From positions 4,689,524 through 4,753,523 of the forward strand of contig NZ_AP027042.1 of the NCBI RefSeq assembly GCF_027924605.1: DNA of 64,000 nt, given 5' to 3'. Position 1 is the first letter of the stretch, and each line of letters opens with the position of its first letter. The translations under genes were made by a program, and so were the position numbers. This document shows, in pieces, positions 33,031-43,239 of the stretch. The notes beneath the pieces are model-generated. The model did not search any database. It worked only from the letters and a program-made list of their open reading frames with translations, and was not told where the DNA came from. The stretch is from Dyella sp. GSA-30 (GTDB taxonomy: Bacteria; Pseudomonadota; Gammaproteobacteria; Xanthomonadales; Rhodanobacteraceae).

Positions 33031-34116
33031 ATGTCCCTCGATCACTATATAACCCTCGGCCGTTCCGGCCTGCGTGTCAGCCCGTTCTGTCTCGGTGCGA
33101 TGACCTTCGGTGAAGACCTTGGCTGGGGCTCCAGCGTCGAAGAGTCCCAGCAGATCATCGACCGATTCATCGAACTCGGCGGCAATTTCATCGATACCGC
33201 CAACTTCTATACGAAAAGTCATTCCGAAAAGATCATCGGCGATCACATCGGCCGCCATAGCGCGCGTCGCGACCGGCTGGTCCTGGCGACGAAGTTCAGC
33301 GGCAACCTTTATCCGGGCGATCCCAATGGCGGCGGATCGGGCCGCAAGTCGATCGTTGCAGCGTGCGAAAACTCGCTGCGTCGTCTGCAGACCGATCACA
33401 TCGATCTGTATTGGCTGCACAACTGGGACAAGCACACACCGATCGACGAGACCATGGCCGCGCTCGACGACCTCGTCCGCGCCGGCAAGGTGCGCTATAT
33501 CGGCGTCTCGGACACCCCCGCGTGGAAGATCGCCGAGGCCAATATCACGGCACGCTTCCGTGGCTGGTCCGCCTTTATCGGGCTGCAGATCGAGTATTCG
33601 CTGCTAGAGCGGAGCGTCGAACAGGAGCTCGTGCCGATGGCCCTCGAACTCGGTCTCGGCATCACGCCGTGGTCGCCACTCAAGAGCGGCGTACTCAGCG
33701 GCAAATACACGCGCCATAACGCTGGACAGATCAAGCCGGATCGCGGCTTTATCGCCGATACGTTCATCGACGAGAAAACCTACGCGATCGTCGACGAGCT
33801 GGAAGTCATCGCCAAGGCGCACGAGAGCACCGTGGCACGCGTCGCGCTCGCCTGGGTGCAGTCGCAGCCCGGTGTCACCTCGACGATCATCGGCGCGCGA
33901 CGGATCGCGCAGCTCGAAGACAACATCAAGGCGCTCGAGATCAAGCTCTCGGACGAGGAACTGGGCCGGCTCGACACGCTGACCAAGCCCACGTTTGGCT
34001 TCCCGCAAAACATGGAACCGTGGTTCCCGGCCATCCACAATGGCGGCACTTCGGTCAATGGCATTCATGTGCCGGCCACGGCTTTCGGGGTCGAAAAGGG
34101 CGACAAGGTCTACTGA
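33031..34116 (+). CDS. Aldo/keto reductase
   Basis: 361 residues. LGRSGLRVSPFCLGAMTFGED is the standard start of the YajO/AKR family; GGNFIDTANFYTKSHSE (catalytic Asp/Tyr), VLATKFSG (Lys), DLYWLHNWDKHTP (His) and VALAWVQSQPGVTSTIIGARRIAQL (NADPH site) are all present. The chain ends some 30 residues longer than usual (ATAFGVEKGDKVY). GGAGAG precedes the ATG. It is divergent from the MarR/flavin reductase operon. Confidence 0.9.
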   Translation: MSLDHYITLGRSGLRVSPFCLGAMTFGEDLGWGSSVEESQQIIDRFIELGGNFIDTANFYTKSHSEKIIGDHIGRHSARRDRLVLATKFSGNLYPGDPNGGGSGRKSIVAACENSLRRLQTDHIDLYWLHNWDKHTPIDETMAALDDLVRAGKVRYIGVSDTPAWKIAEANITARFRGWSAFIGLQIEYSLLERSVEQELVPMALELGLGITPWSPLKSGVLSGKYTRHNAGQIKPDRGFIADTFIDEKTYAIVDELEVIAKAHESTVARVALAWVQSQPGVTSTIIGARRIAQLEDNIKALEIKLSDEELGRLDTLTKPTFGFPQNMEPWFPAIHNGGTSVNGIHVPATAFGVEKGDKVY

Positions 34117-34184
34117 GCCTCGCCCCGGCGACTGGAAAACCACTGGATGTAACTTTCGATAGCCAGGGATCGAAGTGGTCAAAA

Positions 34185-34215
34185 GGATGGCCCGGAGCGA
34201 GAGCTCGGGCCATCC
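34185..34215. terminator. Perfect 10-bp hairpin between the reductase and the metal operon
   Basis: GGATGGCCCG (34185-34194) pairs with CGGGCCATCC (34206-34215), loop 11 bases, 69 bases after the reductase stop. AAAA precedes the left arm, giving a U-tract for minus-strand transcription; on the plus strand there is none. Confidence 0.5.
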
Positions 34216-34246
34216 CACACCGCCTCGCTACGAGTATCATCCGCGC

Positions 34247-34657
34247 ATGCATCGCCGCCGCCACCTCAGTCGCCGCCAACGCCTCCTATGGATCGTGGCC
34301 ACGCTGTTCTGCCTGCTGTTTCAGCAGCAGGTGATGGCCGCCTATGTGTGCACGACGGCCCAGGTAGCCGGAGTCGGCACGCCGATGACCGGCGACTGCG
34401 CGCAGATGATGCCGGGACATGCGGCCAAGGTGGCCCATCAAAATGCCGACCCGCGCTGCGCCGAGCATTGCGCAAGCCACGCTTCCGCGCAGGCGGACGC
34501 GCGCGTACCCATGGTGCCGCCCTTGTTGTTGCCACCGGCCTCGCCGTTACTGCTGGGCACGGTCGCTCTATCGCCGGAAAAGCGTTCCTTACCCGATCCC
34601 CTGCTGCAACCGCCGGAAGCGCCACCATCCCTGCGCTTCTGCAGCCTGCTGATTTAA
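34247..34657 (+). CDS. Small periplasmic Cys/His-rich protein of the copper efflux operon
   Basis: 136 residues. A basic start and hydrophobic core (LLWIVATLFCLLFQQQVMAA) give a signal peptide. The mature part has the spaced ligands VCTT, GDCAQMMPGHAAKVAHQNADPRCAEHCASHAS, rich in Cys, His and Met as in copper-binding proteins, then a proline-rich tail with FCSLLI. I do not assign a family; similar leading genes precede metal-efflux RND operons. It lies 71 bases before the CusC-like gene, in the same direction. Confidence 0.65.
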   Translation: MHRRRHLSRRQRLLWIVATLFCLLFQQQVMAAYVCTTAQVAGVGTPMTGDCAQMMPGHAAKVAHQNADPRCAEHCASHASAQADARVPMVPPLLLPPASPLLLGTVALSPEKRSLPDPLLQPPEAPPSLRFCSLLI

Positions 34658-34728
34658 GCCTCCCACGCTGAGTCTCACGCCGGTCGTGCCATGGGCACGG
34701 CTCGTATCGATTTGCGTTCGGAGTGCAC

Positions 34729-36021
34729 ATGAATTCCCGTTCCTACCAAGCCCACGTGCGGCGCGCACGTCATGGGCGATGGCTTTCGGCCGTCGCCGGG
34801 CTGCTTGTTTTATCCGCCCTGCCCGTCTCGGTCGCAGGCCAGACATTGACGCTCGATGCCGCGGTTCGCCAGGCCGTTGCCGAGGCACCCCTGCTGCAAG
34901 CGCGGCGCGATCAATGGACCTCGGCGCGTGAAGAAGCCGCACGGGCCGGTGCGCTCCCGGACCCACAGTTGACCGTCGGTATCGACAACCTGGCGACCCA
35001 GGGTTCCGGCGCCTATACCGCCGGCGGCGACAGCATGACGATGCGCAGCATTGGGTTCAGTCAGGTGTTGCCATCGCGCAGCAAACGTCGCGCGGAGCGT
35101 GCATGGGCCGATGCCACTGCCGATGTTGCCGCATCATCCGTTCAAGTCACCGACCTGGCGATACGGCAGCAAACAGCGCAGGCCTGGATCAGCGTCTGGG
35201 GCGCTGCGGCCGAACAGGTCATGCTCCGTCAACTACGCGACGAATGGGCACTCGATCTTGCCGCTGCGCAAGCACGGTTGCGCGGCGGCTCGGGCAACGC
35301 GGGCGACGTACTGGCGATTCGTACACAGGCGCTGGACCTGGACAATCGCCTGGACGACGCTCAGGCACGCGAAGCACAGGCACGCGCCCAGCTGGCACGT
35401 TGGCTAGGCACAGCAACGGAAAGTGCAGTTGCCGATGCGCCCGACTTCGACCGTGTGCCTCATGATCGACACACCCTGCTCGATCACATCGACGATCAAG
35501 GCGAACTGTTGGGTTGGCCGGCGCGCGAACAAGCTGCCCAGGCCGCCCTGGCCGAAGCACAGGCCGCCAAACATCCCGAATGGAGCCTGGGCGCGAGCTA
35601 TGGCGCGCGTACGCGCGGGCTGTCCGACATGCTGACCGTGCAGGTCGGTGTGAGCCTGCCGCTGTTCACGCGCAATCGCCAGGATCGTGGCATCTCCGCA
35701 AGAGCCGCCGAGGTGGATGCCGTGCAGGCGCAACATGAAGACGCGCGCCGTCAACAGATCGCCACGGTGCAATCGGCCTGGTCGCAATGGGAGGCTTTGG
35801 GCCAACAGGTGCGTCGCCATCGCGAGCAATTGCTTCCGCTTGCGCACGACCGCGCCGCGCTTGCACTGGCCGCCTATCGCGGTGGCGCGGATTTGCAGCC
35901 ACTGCTGGAAGCCCGACGCGACGAACTCGCCCACCACCTGGACTACCTGCGCATGCTGGCCGACTACGGCCGCGCCTGGGCTGCCCTGGCCTACCTCATG
36001 CCCGAAGGGAGCACACCATGA
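34729..36021 (+). CDS. TolC family outer-membrane channel of a metal RND pump (CusC/CzcC-like)
   Basis: 430 residues. A signal peptide (VAGLLVLSALPVSVAGQ) is followed by LTLDAAVRQAVAEAPLLQARRDQW, the first TolC helix. Both outer-membrane efflux repeats are present, the second with WSLGASYGARTRG and LFTRNRQDRGISARAAEVDA. It is the exit duct for the adaptor and pump encoded next. The ATG at 34729 follows CGGAG; a GTG 6 bases earlier is also possible. Its stop codon overlaps the adaptor start (ATGA). Confidence 0.88.
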   Translation: MNSRSYQAHVRRARHGRWLSAVAGLLVLSALPVSVAGQTLTLDAAVRQAVAEAPLLQARRDQWTSAREEAARAGALPDPQLTVGIDNLATQGSGAYTAGGDSMTMRSIGFSQVLPSRSKRRAERAWADATADVAASSVQVTDLAIRQQTAQAWISVWGAAAEQVMLRQLRDEWALDLAAAQARLRGGSGNAGDVLAIRTQALDLDNRLDDAQAREAQARAQLARWLGTATESAVADAPDFDRVPHDRHTLLDHIDDQGELLGWPAREQAAQAALAEAQAAKHPEWSLGASYGARTRGLSDMLTVQVGVSLPLFTRNRQDRGISARAAEVDAVQAQHEDARRQQIATVQSAWSQWEALGQQVRRHREQLLPLAHDRAALALAAYRGGADLQPLLEARRDELAHHLDYLRMLADYGRAWAALAYLMPEGSTP

Positions 36022-37301
36022 AACGCGTCTTTTTGTGGAGCCTTGCGCCGTTGTCCGTCGCAGCCCTGATCGGCTCGGGCTATTTGCTCGGCAAGCAACA
36101 ACGCCATGCGGATGTGCCCAGTACGCAGATGGGTGCCACCGACCAGCGTGTGCTGTACTGGTACGACCCGATGATTCCCGCCGAGCATCACGATCGGCCC
36201 GGCTTGTCGTCGATGGGCATGACGATGATCCCCAAGTACGCCGGCGCCGAAGGCGAATCGAGCGGTGTACGGATCGACCCAGGCACGGTTCAGAACCTCG
36301 GCCTGCGCACGACACGCGTGACCAGGCGCGTGCTGACGGAAGCCATTCGTGCGCCCGGCACGGTGAGCTGGGATCTCAACGAAGCGGGCGTCGTCAGTGC
36401 ACGCGCGGATGGCGTGATCACCCGACTGATCGTGCGCGCTCCATATACGTCGGTGCCAGCGGGTGCTGCGCTGGCGGAGCTGACAGCTCCAGTCTGGAGC
36501 AGTGCAGTTGCCGAATACACCGCGCTCGGCCAGGCCCGATCAGCCGATGCGCAAGCCTTGCACGGCGCTGCGTTCGAACGCCTTCGCGTGCTCGGCCTCG
36601 AACCCGGCGACCTGCGCTCGGTGGGCCGTAACGGCGCGGTGACGCTGCATGCGCCGCAAAAAGGTGTCGTCACTACGATCGAAGTGCGCGAGGGACAGCG
36701 CGTCAGCGCCGGACAGACGTTGATGACGATCAACGGCCTGGACAAGGTATGGGTGGAAGCCTCGCTGCCACAGGCTGCGATGGCTGCGGTCCAGGCCGGC
36801 AGCCCGGTATCGATCAGTATCGATGCCCGGCCTGGGCAGATCTTTCAGGGCAAGGTGGAAACACTTCTGCCCGATATCGATAGCACTACACGCGCCCAGC
36901 GCGCGCGCATCGTCGTGAACAACGCCGATGGCGCGCTAAACCCAGGCATGTTCGCGCATGTCACGTTGAATCCGGCGCAAGGCGATGCTGTCCCGGTCAT
37001 ACCCGACGAAGCCTTGATTACTACCGGCGACCAGATACGCGTCGTCGTGCAGGAAGACGACGGTCACTTCCGTCCCGTAGTGATTCATACCGGGCGCTCC
37101 GCAGGAGGCTATACACAGGTCACCGAAGGACTGCGTGAGGGTGAACGCGTCGTCACCTCCGGCCAGTTCCTGATCGATTCGGAGGCGAGCCTGTCAGGCG
37201 CGCTGGATCGTCTGGATCACACGTCCAGTTCATCGACGCCAGCCACAAGTACCACGGCTTCGATGCCGATGAACGACACCCCGTCGGAGCGCATGCCATG
37301 A
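36018..37301 (+). CDS. cusB: RND efflux periplasmic adaptor, CusB-like
   Basis: 427 residues. Signal/anchor at 1-26, then the heavy-metal-binding motif [29 protein letters not shown], the YDPM...GM pattern of CusB-like adaptors with methionine ligands for Cu(I)/Ag(I). Lipoyl and beta-barrel domains follow ([58 protein letters not shown]). The C-terminal MPMN and SSSSTP tail is unstructured. It hands metal from the periplasm to the pump. It overlaps both neighbours by 4 bases. Confidence 0.88.
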   Translation: MKRVFLWSLAPLSVAALIGSGYLLGKQQRHADVPSTQMGATDQRVLYWYDPMIPAEHHDRPGLSSMGMTMIPKYAGAEGESSGVRIDPGTVQNLGLRTTRVTRRVLTEAIRAPGTVSWDLNEAGVVSARADGVITRLIVRAPYTSVPAGAALAELTAPVWSSAVAEYTALGQARSADAQALHGAAFERLRVLGLEPGDLRSVGRNGAVTLHAPQKGVVTTIEVREGQRVSAGQTLMTINGLDKVWVEASLPQAAMAAVQAGSPVSISIDARPGQIFQGKVETLLPDIDSTTRAQRARIVVNNADGALNPGMFAHVTLNPAQGDAVPVIPDEALITTGDQIRVVVQEDDGHFRPVVIHTGRSAGGYTQVTEGLREGERVVTSGQFLIDSEASLSGALDRLDHTSSSSTPATSTTASMPMNDTPSERMP

Positions 37302-40300
37302 TCGGTGGTCTGATTCGTCTCGCCATCGCGCATCGCTTTCTGGTCCTGATCGCCGCGCTCGCGTTGACCCTGGCTGGCGTGTTCGCCGCCCTGCATACGC
37401 CGATCGATGCATTGCCGGACCTGTCGGATACCCAGGTGATCATTCGCACCAGTTGGGCCGGGCAATCGGCGCAGGTGGTCGAAGATCAAGTGACCTATCC
37501 GTTGGCCACCACCATGCTCTCGGTGCCCGGCGCCAAAGTCGTGCGTGGGTATTCGTTCTTCGGCGACTCGTACGTCTACGTGCTGTTCGACGACAGTACG
37601 GACTTGTACTGGGCGCGCTCGCGCGTGCTGGAATATCTCAGCCAGGTTCGTGACCGCCTTCCGCCAGGTGTCAGCCCTGCCCTGGGACCCGATGCCACAG
37701 GACTCGGCTGGATCTACGAGTACGCGCTGGTCGACCGCAGTGGCCATCATGACCTGGGCCAGCTGCGTGCCCTGCAGGACTGGTTCCTTCGTTATCAACT
37801 CAAGACCGTGCCCGATGTGGCCGAAGTGGCAAGCCTGGGCGGCATGGAGCGCAGCTGGCAGATCGTTCCCGATCCGCAGGCACTCGCGGCCCATGGCGTC
37901 ACCGTGCAGCAACTGGTGGACGCGGTGCGTAGCGCCAACGGTGCCAATGGCGGATCGGTACTGGAGCAAGGCGAAGCCGAGCTCATGGTACGCAGCGAGG
38001 GCTATCTGCGTACCACACAGGACTTCGAGCAGGTACCGATCCTCGCCAATGTTGCAGGCATTCCGGTGCTCGTGCGCGACGTAGCCACCGTGCGCAGCGG
38101 CCCCAGCTTTCGCCGTGGCGTGGCCGAACTGGACGGCCAGGGCGAAGTCGCCGGTGGCGTCGTCGTACTGCGCTCCGGCAAGAATGCGAAGGCCGCGATT
38201 ACTGCGGTCAAGCAGCGTCTGACGGAACTCAAGCGTAGCCTTCCTGCTGGCGTGGAGATCGTGCCGACGTACGACCGCTCCGGGTTGATCGATGCGGCGG
38301 TGGAGAACCTGCGCGGCAAGCTGCTGGAAGAATTTGCCGTGGTTGCACTGGTGTGCGTGCTGTTTCTCGGTCATCTGCGTTCCGCGCTAGTTGCGGTGAT
38401 CACGCTTCCGCTGGGTGTGCTGGCGGCATTCCTGGTGATGCGGCTGCAAGGCGTATCGGCCAATCTCATGTCGCTAGGTGGCATCGCCATCGCCATTGGC
38501 GCGATGGTCGATGCCGCCGTGGTCATGATCGAGAACGCACACAAGCATCTGGAGCATTGGCGCGAGGCGCACGATGGACAGGAACCTGGTGGGAGCGAAC
38601 GTTGGCGCGTGATGGCCGACGCCGCGGCCGAGGTCGGTCCGGCGCTCTTCGTCAGTTTGCTGATCATCGCGCTCTCGTTCATTCCCGTGTTTGCGCTGGA
38701 AGGACAGGAAGGCAAGCTGTTCAAGCCGCTGGCTTTCACCAAGACCTATGCCATGGCTGCGGCGGCCATCTTTGCCGTGACGCTCGTGCCTGTGCTGATG
38801 GGTTGGCTGATACGTGGCCGCATTCGCGCCGAGCGCGACAACCCGATCAACCGCATCCTGATCGCACTGTATCGCCCGATACTGGACGCTGTGCTGCGCT
38901 TTCCGAAAGCCACGTTGATCCTTGCCGGCGCTCTCTTGCTGAGCGCCGTGCTACCGGCGGAACGACTGGGCAGCGAGTTCATGCCGCCGATGGATGAGGG
39001 GACCTTGCTGTACATGCCCACCGCGTTACCGGGGTTGTCGGTCGGCAAGGCCTCGCAGTTGTTGCAACTGACCGATCGCATGATCAAGACCGTGCCGGAA
39101 GTCGATCATGTCTTCGGCAAGGCCGGTCGCGCGGAGACGGCGACAGATCCGGCGCCGACGGAGATGTTCGAAACCACCATCACCTTCAAACCGCAAAGCC
39201 AATGGCGGCCAGGCATGACCATGAACAAGCTCAAGGCCGAACTGGACCGGGCGGTGCATGTTCCGGGCCTGACCAACCTGTTCGTGCCACCGATCCGCAA
39301 CCGCATCGACATGCTTGCCACCGGCATAAAGAGCCCGATCGGCGTCAAGGTACTCGGTACGGATCCGGCAACGCTGCAAACCGTTGCCGATCGGATAGAA
39401 GCCGTGGCCCGTAACGTTCCGGGTGTCCGCTCGGCCATTGCCGAACGCGGCGCCAGCGGACGATACGTGGATGTTCGCATACGGCGCGATGACGCCATGC
39501 GCTACGGACTGAGCCAGCAGCAGATCCAACAGCTCATCGCTACCGTCGTCGGCGGCGATCCCATTGGTGAGGTTGTCGCCGGGCGCGAACGCTATCCCAT
39601 CGTGGTGCGGTATCCGCGAGAGCAGCGCGATTCGGTCGCGGCACTAAGTGCATTGCCGATCGTCGCAGCCAACGGCGCACAGATCGCGTTGAGTCAGGTC
39701 GCAGATATCACGCTCAGCGCGGGCGCACCGATGCTGAAGAGTGAGGACGGCCAGCTGGCGACCTACGTCTATATCGATACGGCAAGCAGCGATCTGGGCC
39801 GCGTGGTCGCTGACCTCCAGAAGACTGTCGCGCAGCAAGTGCAGTTACCCCCCGGGGTGACCGTCGCCTGGTCGGGCCAGTTCGAATACCTGACGCGTGC
39901 CATGGAAAGACTGCACTATGTCGTTCCGATAGCACTGGCCATCATCTTCGCCCTGATCTACCTCGTCTTCCGTCGGGCCGGCGACGCCATCCTGATCATG
40001 GCCAGTGTGCCGCTCGCCCTGGTGGGTGGACTTTGGATGATCTGGCTGCTCGGCCATGCCGTGTCCGTCGCATCCGTGATCGGATTTATCGCGCTGGGCG
40101 GTGTCGCCGCGGAGTTTGGCGTGGTGATGCTGTTGTATTTACGCCACGCATGGGAGCAACGGTTAAGTCGCGATCCACGCGCGGGCGTGGATGCACTCGA
40201 CGACGCGATCCGCGAAGGTGCCGTGCAGCGTGTGCGACCGAAGGCCATGACGGTTGCCGTCATCCTCGCCGGCCTGTTTCCGATCCTGCTCGGACATGGG

Positions 40301-40447
40301 GCGGGCTCGGAAGTCATGCAGCGTATCGCGGCCCCGATGGTGGGGGGCATGCTCACCGCGCCCCTTCTCTCCATGCTCGTTTTACCCGCGGCGTTCCAGC
40401 TCATGATCCGTCGCCGCTTACGCAGGCAAGATTCGACAGCCGACTGA
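37298..40447 (+). CDS. cusA: Heavy-metal RND pump, CusA-like (Cu+/Ag+)
   Basis: 1049 residues, full RND length, with 12 membrane helices and two large periplasmic loops. [30 protein letters not shown] and [23 protein letters not shown] (proton-relay helix 4) are the HME-RND signatures. [19 protein letters not shown] carries the methionine that in CusA helps bind Cu(I)/Ag(I), and the sequence is closer to CusA than to CzcA. It drives metal out through the CusB/CusC-like partners. The stop of cusB overlaps its ATG. The operon has no visible two-component regulator beside it. Confidence 0.92.
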   Translation: MIGGLIRLAIAHRFLVLIAALALTLAGVFAALHTPIDALPDLSDTQVIIRTSWAGQSAQVVEDQVTYPLATTMLSVPGAKVVRGYSFFGDSYVYVLFDDSTDLYWARSRVLEYLSQVRDRLPPGVSPALGPDATGLGWIYEYALVDRSGHHDLGQLRALQDWFLRYQLKTVPDVAEVASLGGMERSWQIVPDPQALAAHGVTVQQLVDAVRSANGANGGSVLEQGEAELMVRSEGYLRTTQDFEQVPILANVAGIPVLVRDVATVRSGPSFRRGVAELDGQGEVAGGVVVLRSGKNAKAAITAVKQRLTELKRSLPAGVEIVPTYDRSGLIDAAVENLRGKLLEEFAVVALVCVLFLGHLRSALVAVITLPLGVLAAFLVMRLQGVSANLMSLGGIAIAIGAMVDAAVVMIENAHKHLEHWREAHDGQEPGGSERWRVMADAAAEVGPALFVSLLIIALSFIPVFALEGQEGKLFKPLAFTKTYAMAAAAIFAVTLVPVLMGWLIRGRIRAERDNPINRILIALYRPILDAVLRFPKATLILAGALLLSAVLPAERLGSEFMPPMDEGTLLYMPTALPGLSVGKASQLLQLTDRMIKTVPEVDHVFGKAGRAETATDPAPTEMFETTITFKPQSQWRPGMTMNKLKAELDRAVHVPGLTNLFVPPIRNRIDMLATGIKSPIGVKVLGTDPATLQTVADRIEAVARNVPGVRSAIAERGASGRYVDVRIRRDDAMRYGLSQQQIQQLIATVVGGDPIGEVVAGRERYPIVVRYPREQRDSVAALSALPIVAANGAQIALSQVADITLSAGAPMLKSEDGQLATYVYIDTASSDLGRVVADLQKTVAQQVQLPPGVTVAWSGQFEYLTRAMERLHYVVPIALAIIFALIYLVFRRAGDAILIMASVPLALVGGLWMIWLLGHAVSVASVIGFIALGGVAAEFGVVMLLYLRHAWEQRLSRDPRAGVDALDDAIREGAVQRVRPKAMTVAVILAGLFPILLGHGAGSEVMQRIAAPMVGGMLTAPLLSMLVLPAAFQLMIRRRLRRQDSTAD

Positions 40448-40450
40448 GGC

Positions 40451-40507
40451 ATGACCACTGTCTGTTTTTTCTGGATCGTCGATCCCGAAAGATTGGATAG
40501 TGGTCAT
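40451..40507. repeat. Imperfect 12-bp inverted repeat in the spacer after cusA
   Basis: ATGACCACTGTC (40451-40462) and GATAGTGGTCAT (40496-40507) pair at 11 of 12 positions around a 33-base centre. It lies just past the cusA stop codon and before the secreted SnoaL-like gene, so it could be a terminator stem or a control site. Confidence 0.45.
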
Positions 40508-40561
40508 CGTTGGCCAAAGCTACAGTAACTGCCTTCATGCCACGCATCACCGAGAAACTAC

Positions 40562-41095
40562 ATGTCCCGAAAGCTCACGATACTGTCGATGATCGCCATG
40601 CTACCGTTGGCGCTGTCTCCCGCGATGGCGCTCGACATCCCTCCTGGCGCGGCGAAACACGAAGTATCCGCCGAGGATCAACGGGCCATCAGGGACCTGC
40701 TTGCAACTTACACGCGCGCAGTCAGCACCAGCGACGAGGCAGCATTTGCCAGCATTCTTCTCAACGAACAGATCCCGTTCTTCTCGACCGATGGACTGGC
40801 GCGGCGGGATGCCTCCCAGCCACCGCCCGATACGAGGCAGTACCAGGATTTTCGCGACGCGGTTTTTCGCAGCCACCAGCACCTTACGCAACGCTTTTAC
40901 AACGTACGCATCGAGCAGGATGGCGAGCTAGCTGCCGTCTCGCTCGACTTTGTCACCTTGCTTACTGGCACACAGCGCGGCAGCTATGGCTGGAAAACGC
41001 TGCAGCTGATCAAGGTGGGCGGCACCTGGAAGATCGCGAGCGAGTTCTATTCGGCCTATTCGCTGCGCCCGTCCAATGCGGCACCCGGCAAGTAA
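40562..41095 (+). CDS. Secreted SnoaL/NTF2-like protein, unknown function
   Basis: 177 residues. A clean signal peptide ends SPAMA before LDIPPGAAKHE. EDQRAIRDLLATYTRAVSTSDEAAFASIL is the first helix of an SnoaL/NTF2-fold, ending in WKTLQLIKVGGTWKIASEFYSAY. Such periplasmic proteins bind ligands or catalyse small reactions; none can be assigned. It follows the copper operon by 114 bases, in the same direction, but the inverted repeat between suggests a separate unit. Confidence 0.72.
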   Translation: MSRKLTILSMIAMLPLALSPAMALDIPPGAAKHEVSAEDQRAIRDLLATYTRAVSTSDEAAFASILLNEQIPFFSTDGLARRDASQPPPDTRQYQDFRDAVFRSHQHLTQRFYNVRIEQDGELAAVSLDFVTLLTGTQRGSYGWKTLQLIKVGGTWKIASEFYSAYSLRPSNAAPGK

Positions 41096-41161
41096 CCGGA
41101 TGTCGCGACCGTCCCGTTACAACATCACCGTGCACGCGGTTATCAACTGCAGGTCCCGGAC

Positions 41162-42028
41162 TCAGGCGCTGACCTGCCAATGCCGGCGCAACTCCACGTT
41201 GAATTCCAGCCAGCGATCTTCCGGGAAAAAGATACGTGCATCCTTCAGCTCGACACGGCGTGTCGTGCCCGGAATAGTCTCGGCCAGCCAGTGGGACCAT
41301 TTGACATCGAAATAGATGTCATCGGTCCCCCACGCAATCAACGTAGGCACGTTCAGCTCACGCAGCTTCGCCTCGATCGCAACCGTTTGACGGTTATCGA
41401 AAGCACCGACGAAACGTTCCAGTTCGGCGAGCCGCTGTGCGTTATCCAGGAAGGGTCGTAGATAGCCTTCGATCACTTCATCAGGCAACGCTTGCGGGTG
41501 TTCGTAGGCCAGCCCCAATGCCTCGGGAGCGCGATAATTCGCCTTGTCGGCGAGCATGGCCTCGATCGCTCCACGCAAACCGCCGGCTGCGACCATGGCG
41601 ACGAATGGTTTGAATGCCTCGGGCGGCCAGTTGTCGTGCGTATCGCCATTGGTCAAGGTGAGGCTGCGCAGATAGTGCGGATAACGTGCGGCGAATATCT
41701 GTGCAATACCGCCGCCGCTGTCGTTGGCAACCAGGTCCACCTTTTCGATGCCCAATGCATCGAGGAATTGCTTGAGCATCTCGACGTTGTCGTTGAACGA
41801 AACGCCCTGCCCTGGCCCCGCGCTGGTATCGCCGTGGGCCAGCAAGTCGGGGGCAATACAACGCCGACAGTCCGAGAGGTCTTGCAACTGGTGCCGCCAG
41901 AGTTGTCCGTTCAACAGCACGCCGTGCACGAATAGCGCCACGGCTCCGGCACCTTGTTCCCGGTAGCTGATGAGTCCCGACGGCGTCTGGATGGTCCGCT
42001 TGGCGAATGTGGTCATATTTCCGTCCAT
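41162..42028 (-). CDS. Alpha/beta hydrolase with Asp nucleophile (dehalogenase/epoxide-hydrolase-like)
   Basis: 288 residues. ALFVHGVLLNGQLWRHQLQDL is the oxyanion-hole strand and HG motif. The nucleophile elbow is VDLVANDSGGGIAQ: the central residue is Asp (NDSGG) rather than Ser, as in haloalkane dehalogenases and epoxide hydrolases. WGTDDIYFDVKW holds the acid. The usual catalytic His near the C-terminus is not evident; the stretch reads ELKDARIFFPEDRW. Reaction unknown. It is coupled to the 51-residue zinc-ribbon-like gene only 2 bases upstream, under an AraC gene. Confidence 0.8.
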   Translation of the reverse strand: MDGNMTTFAKRTIQTPSGLISYREQGAGAVALFVHGVLLNGQLWRHQLQDLSDCRRCIAPDLLAHGDTSAGPGQGVSFNDNVEMLKQFLDALGIEKVDLVANDSGGGIAQIFAARYPHYLRSLTLTNGDTHDNWPPEAFKPFVAMVAAGGLRGAIEAMLADKANYRAPEALGLAYEHPQALPDEVIEGYLRPFLDNAQRLAELERFVGAFDNRQTVAIEAKLRELNVPTLIAWGTDDIYFDVKWSHWLAETIPGTTRRVELKDARIFFPEDRWLEFNVELRRHWQVSA

Positions 42029-42030
42029 GA

Positions 42031-42186
42031 TTAGCCGATCCTCGGTGAAGCGGCGGCGCTGAACGATTCTTTCAGCTTGGTCGCGCATTCCTCGCAACAG
42101 ACTTCGACCGTCTTTCCGCCCAGGGTGACGGAAATCGCATTCTCGTCCAGTTCGTAATCACATGCCGCACATGTATTTCCACTCAT
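42031..42186 (-). CDS. Very small zinc-ribbon-like protein (51 residues)
   Basis: Read on the minus strand from the ATG at 42186, it gives MSGNTCAACDYELDENAISV and ends at 42031. Cysteines at 6, 9, 30, 31 and 34 (CAAC...CCEEC) form a treble-clef or TRASH-like metal site, with TLGGKTVEVCCEECATKLKE as the second half. It lacks a signal, so it is cytoplasmic. Its stop codon is 2 bases from the hydrolase ATG, so the two are cotranslated. It may chaperone metal or redox state for the hydrolase; this is speculation. Confidence 0.8.
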   Translation of the reverse strand: MSGNTCAACDYELDENAISVTLGGKTVEVCCEECATKLKESFSAAASPRIG

Positions 42187-42285
42187 GGCCTTAGCCTCGA
42201 TAGCCCCGACATCCGGGTAGGGCTATTTAGTCAGGCGGCCTGTGCCTGACGCTGTCAGAATCTTTAGCGACTTGAGGCCATGGGC

Positions 42286-43116
42286 CTAGCGGCGGAGCGC
42301 CGCCTGCCGGAATTCGGTCGGGGTTCGGCCGTAGGTCTTCAGGAACGACGCGCTGAAGTGGCTGTGGCTGCTGAAGCCGAGTTCGAGGCTCAACTGGCTG
42401 AGATCGTCGTACTGGCCCAGCAAGTCCAGCGAGCGGGCCAGACGAAGGCGCAGTTGATAGCGGTACAGCGGCACACCTTCCACCTGCTGAAATACCTGGG
42501 TCAGGTATACGGGTGAGACGCCGACCTCGACCGCTATGTCGGCCAGTGTCCATCGCCTGGAAAGATCACTGGCCAGGATCAGCTTGGTGCGGTCGGCCAG
42601 CCGCTGGCGACCCGCATTCGCGCCGGCCGTATGTGTCGTGCGCGAGCCGAGCGCGCGCTGTGCGAGCGTCAACGAAAGGCTCTCCGCCTCCAGTCGCTCA
42701 GCGACGCCCTCACGCAGACTGTGGCGCAACAACGCCACCAGGGCCTGGGCTCGCGGGTCGATACCCAACTGCTGCTGCCGAAACGTGAAGGCGTTCTTGT
42801 CCCAGGTCAGCGTCCTGGGCGCCAGCTCCCGCAGCAATGCCTCATCCAGTGCAAGCGTCAAGCTCGCGTCTCCTCCCAGCACCGGGTGGCTGATCTGGTA
42901 ACCCTGCCCGGCATTGAACAAAAGAACCTGGTTGGATTCGGCAACCGCCTGGGACGCACCCACATGCCGCAGGTAAGTACCGCGATAGGGAAACACCAGG
43001 TAGGTCCCGGTGGTGCACTCCTCGTCGCTCTTGTGACGGCACGCTCCACTGCAATAAACATCCCTCACCGTCACGGACGGCGTTTCGAGCAAGGGATGGA
43101 CAGTGAGATCGGACAT
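42286..43116 (-). CDS. AraC family regulator
   Basis: 276 residues. The N-terminus holds VTVRDVYCSGACRHKSDEECTTGTYLVFPYRG, an AraC cupin-like sensory half. The C-terminal 100 residues (about 175-276) contain two helix-turn-helix units: LADIAVEVGVSPVYLTQVFQQVEGVPLYRYQ and LSQLSLELGFSSHSHFSASFLKTYGRTPTEFR. The four cysteines near residues 21-34 (CSGAC, EEC) might sense metal or oxidants. It is the first gene of the strand and probably controls the zinc-ribbon/hydrolase pair, 99 bases downstream. Confidence 0.86.
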   Translation of the reverse strand: MSDLTVHPLLETPSVTVRDVYCSGACRHKSDEECTTGTYLVFPYRGTYLRHVGASQAVAESNQVLLFNAGQGYQISHPVLGGDASLTLALDEALLRELAPRTLTWDKNAFTFRQQQLGIDPRAQALVALLRHSLREGVAERLEAESLSLTLAQRALGSRTTHTAGANAGRQRLADRTKLILASDLSRRWTLADIAVEVGVSPVYLTQVFQQVEGVPLYRYQLRLRLARSLDLLGQYDDLSQLSLELGFSSHSHFSASFLKTYGRTPTEFRQAALRR

Positions 43117-43195
43117 CTGGCCTCTCTACGTGACCTTGCGCCGCCCTCGGCGGGCCTGAATTCACGTCAGGTGCCGAGTATCGCCCAGTGAGGCA

Positions 43196-43211
43196 TTAAT
43201 CAAAAGCTAAC
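43196..43211. promoter_or_regulatory. Candidate response-regulator box before the two-component genes
   Basis: TTAATCAAAAGCTAAC, starting 44 bases before the response-regulator ATG. The same 16-base pattern YTAATCAAWWSYTAAM occurs at 45179-45194 before the DUF3313 gene. It resembles the PmrA-type box of two TTAA-like half-sites separated by five bases. Likely the autoregulatory site; inferred from repetition only. Confidence 0.5.
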
Positions 43212-43239
43212 GTCTCTGGAGCATGCTTTCGACACCTGC

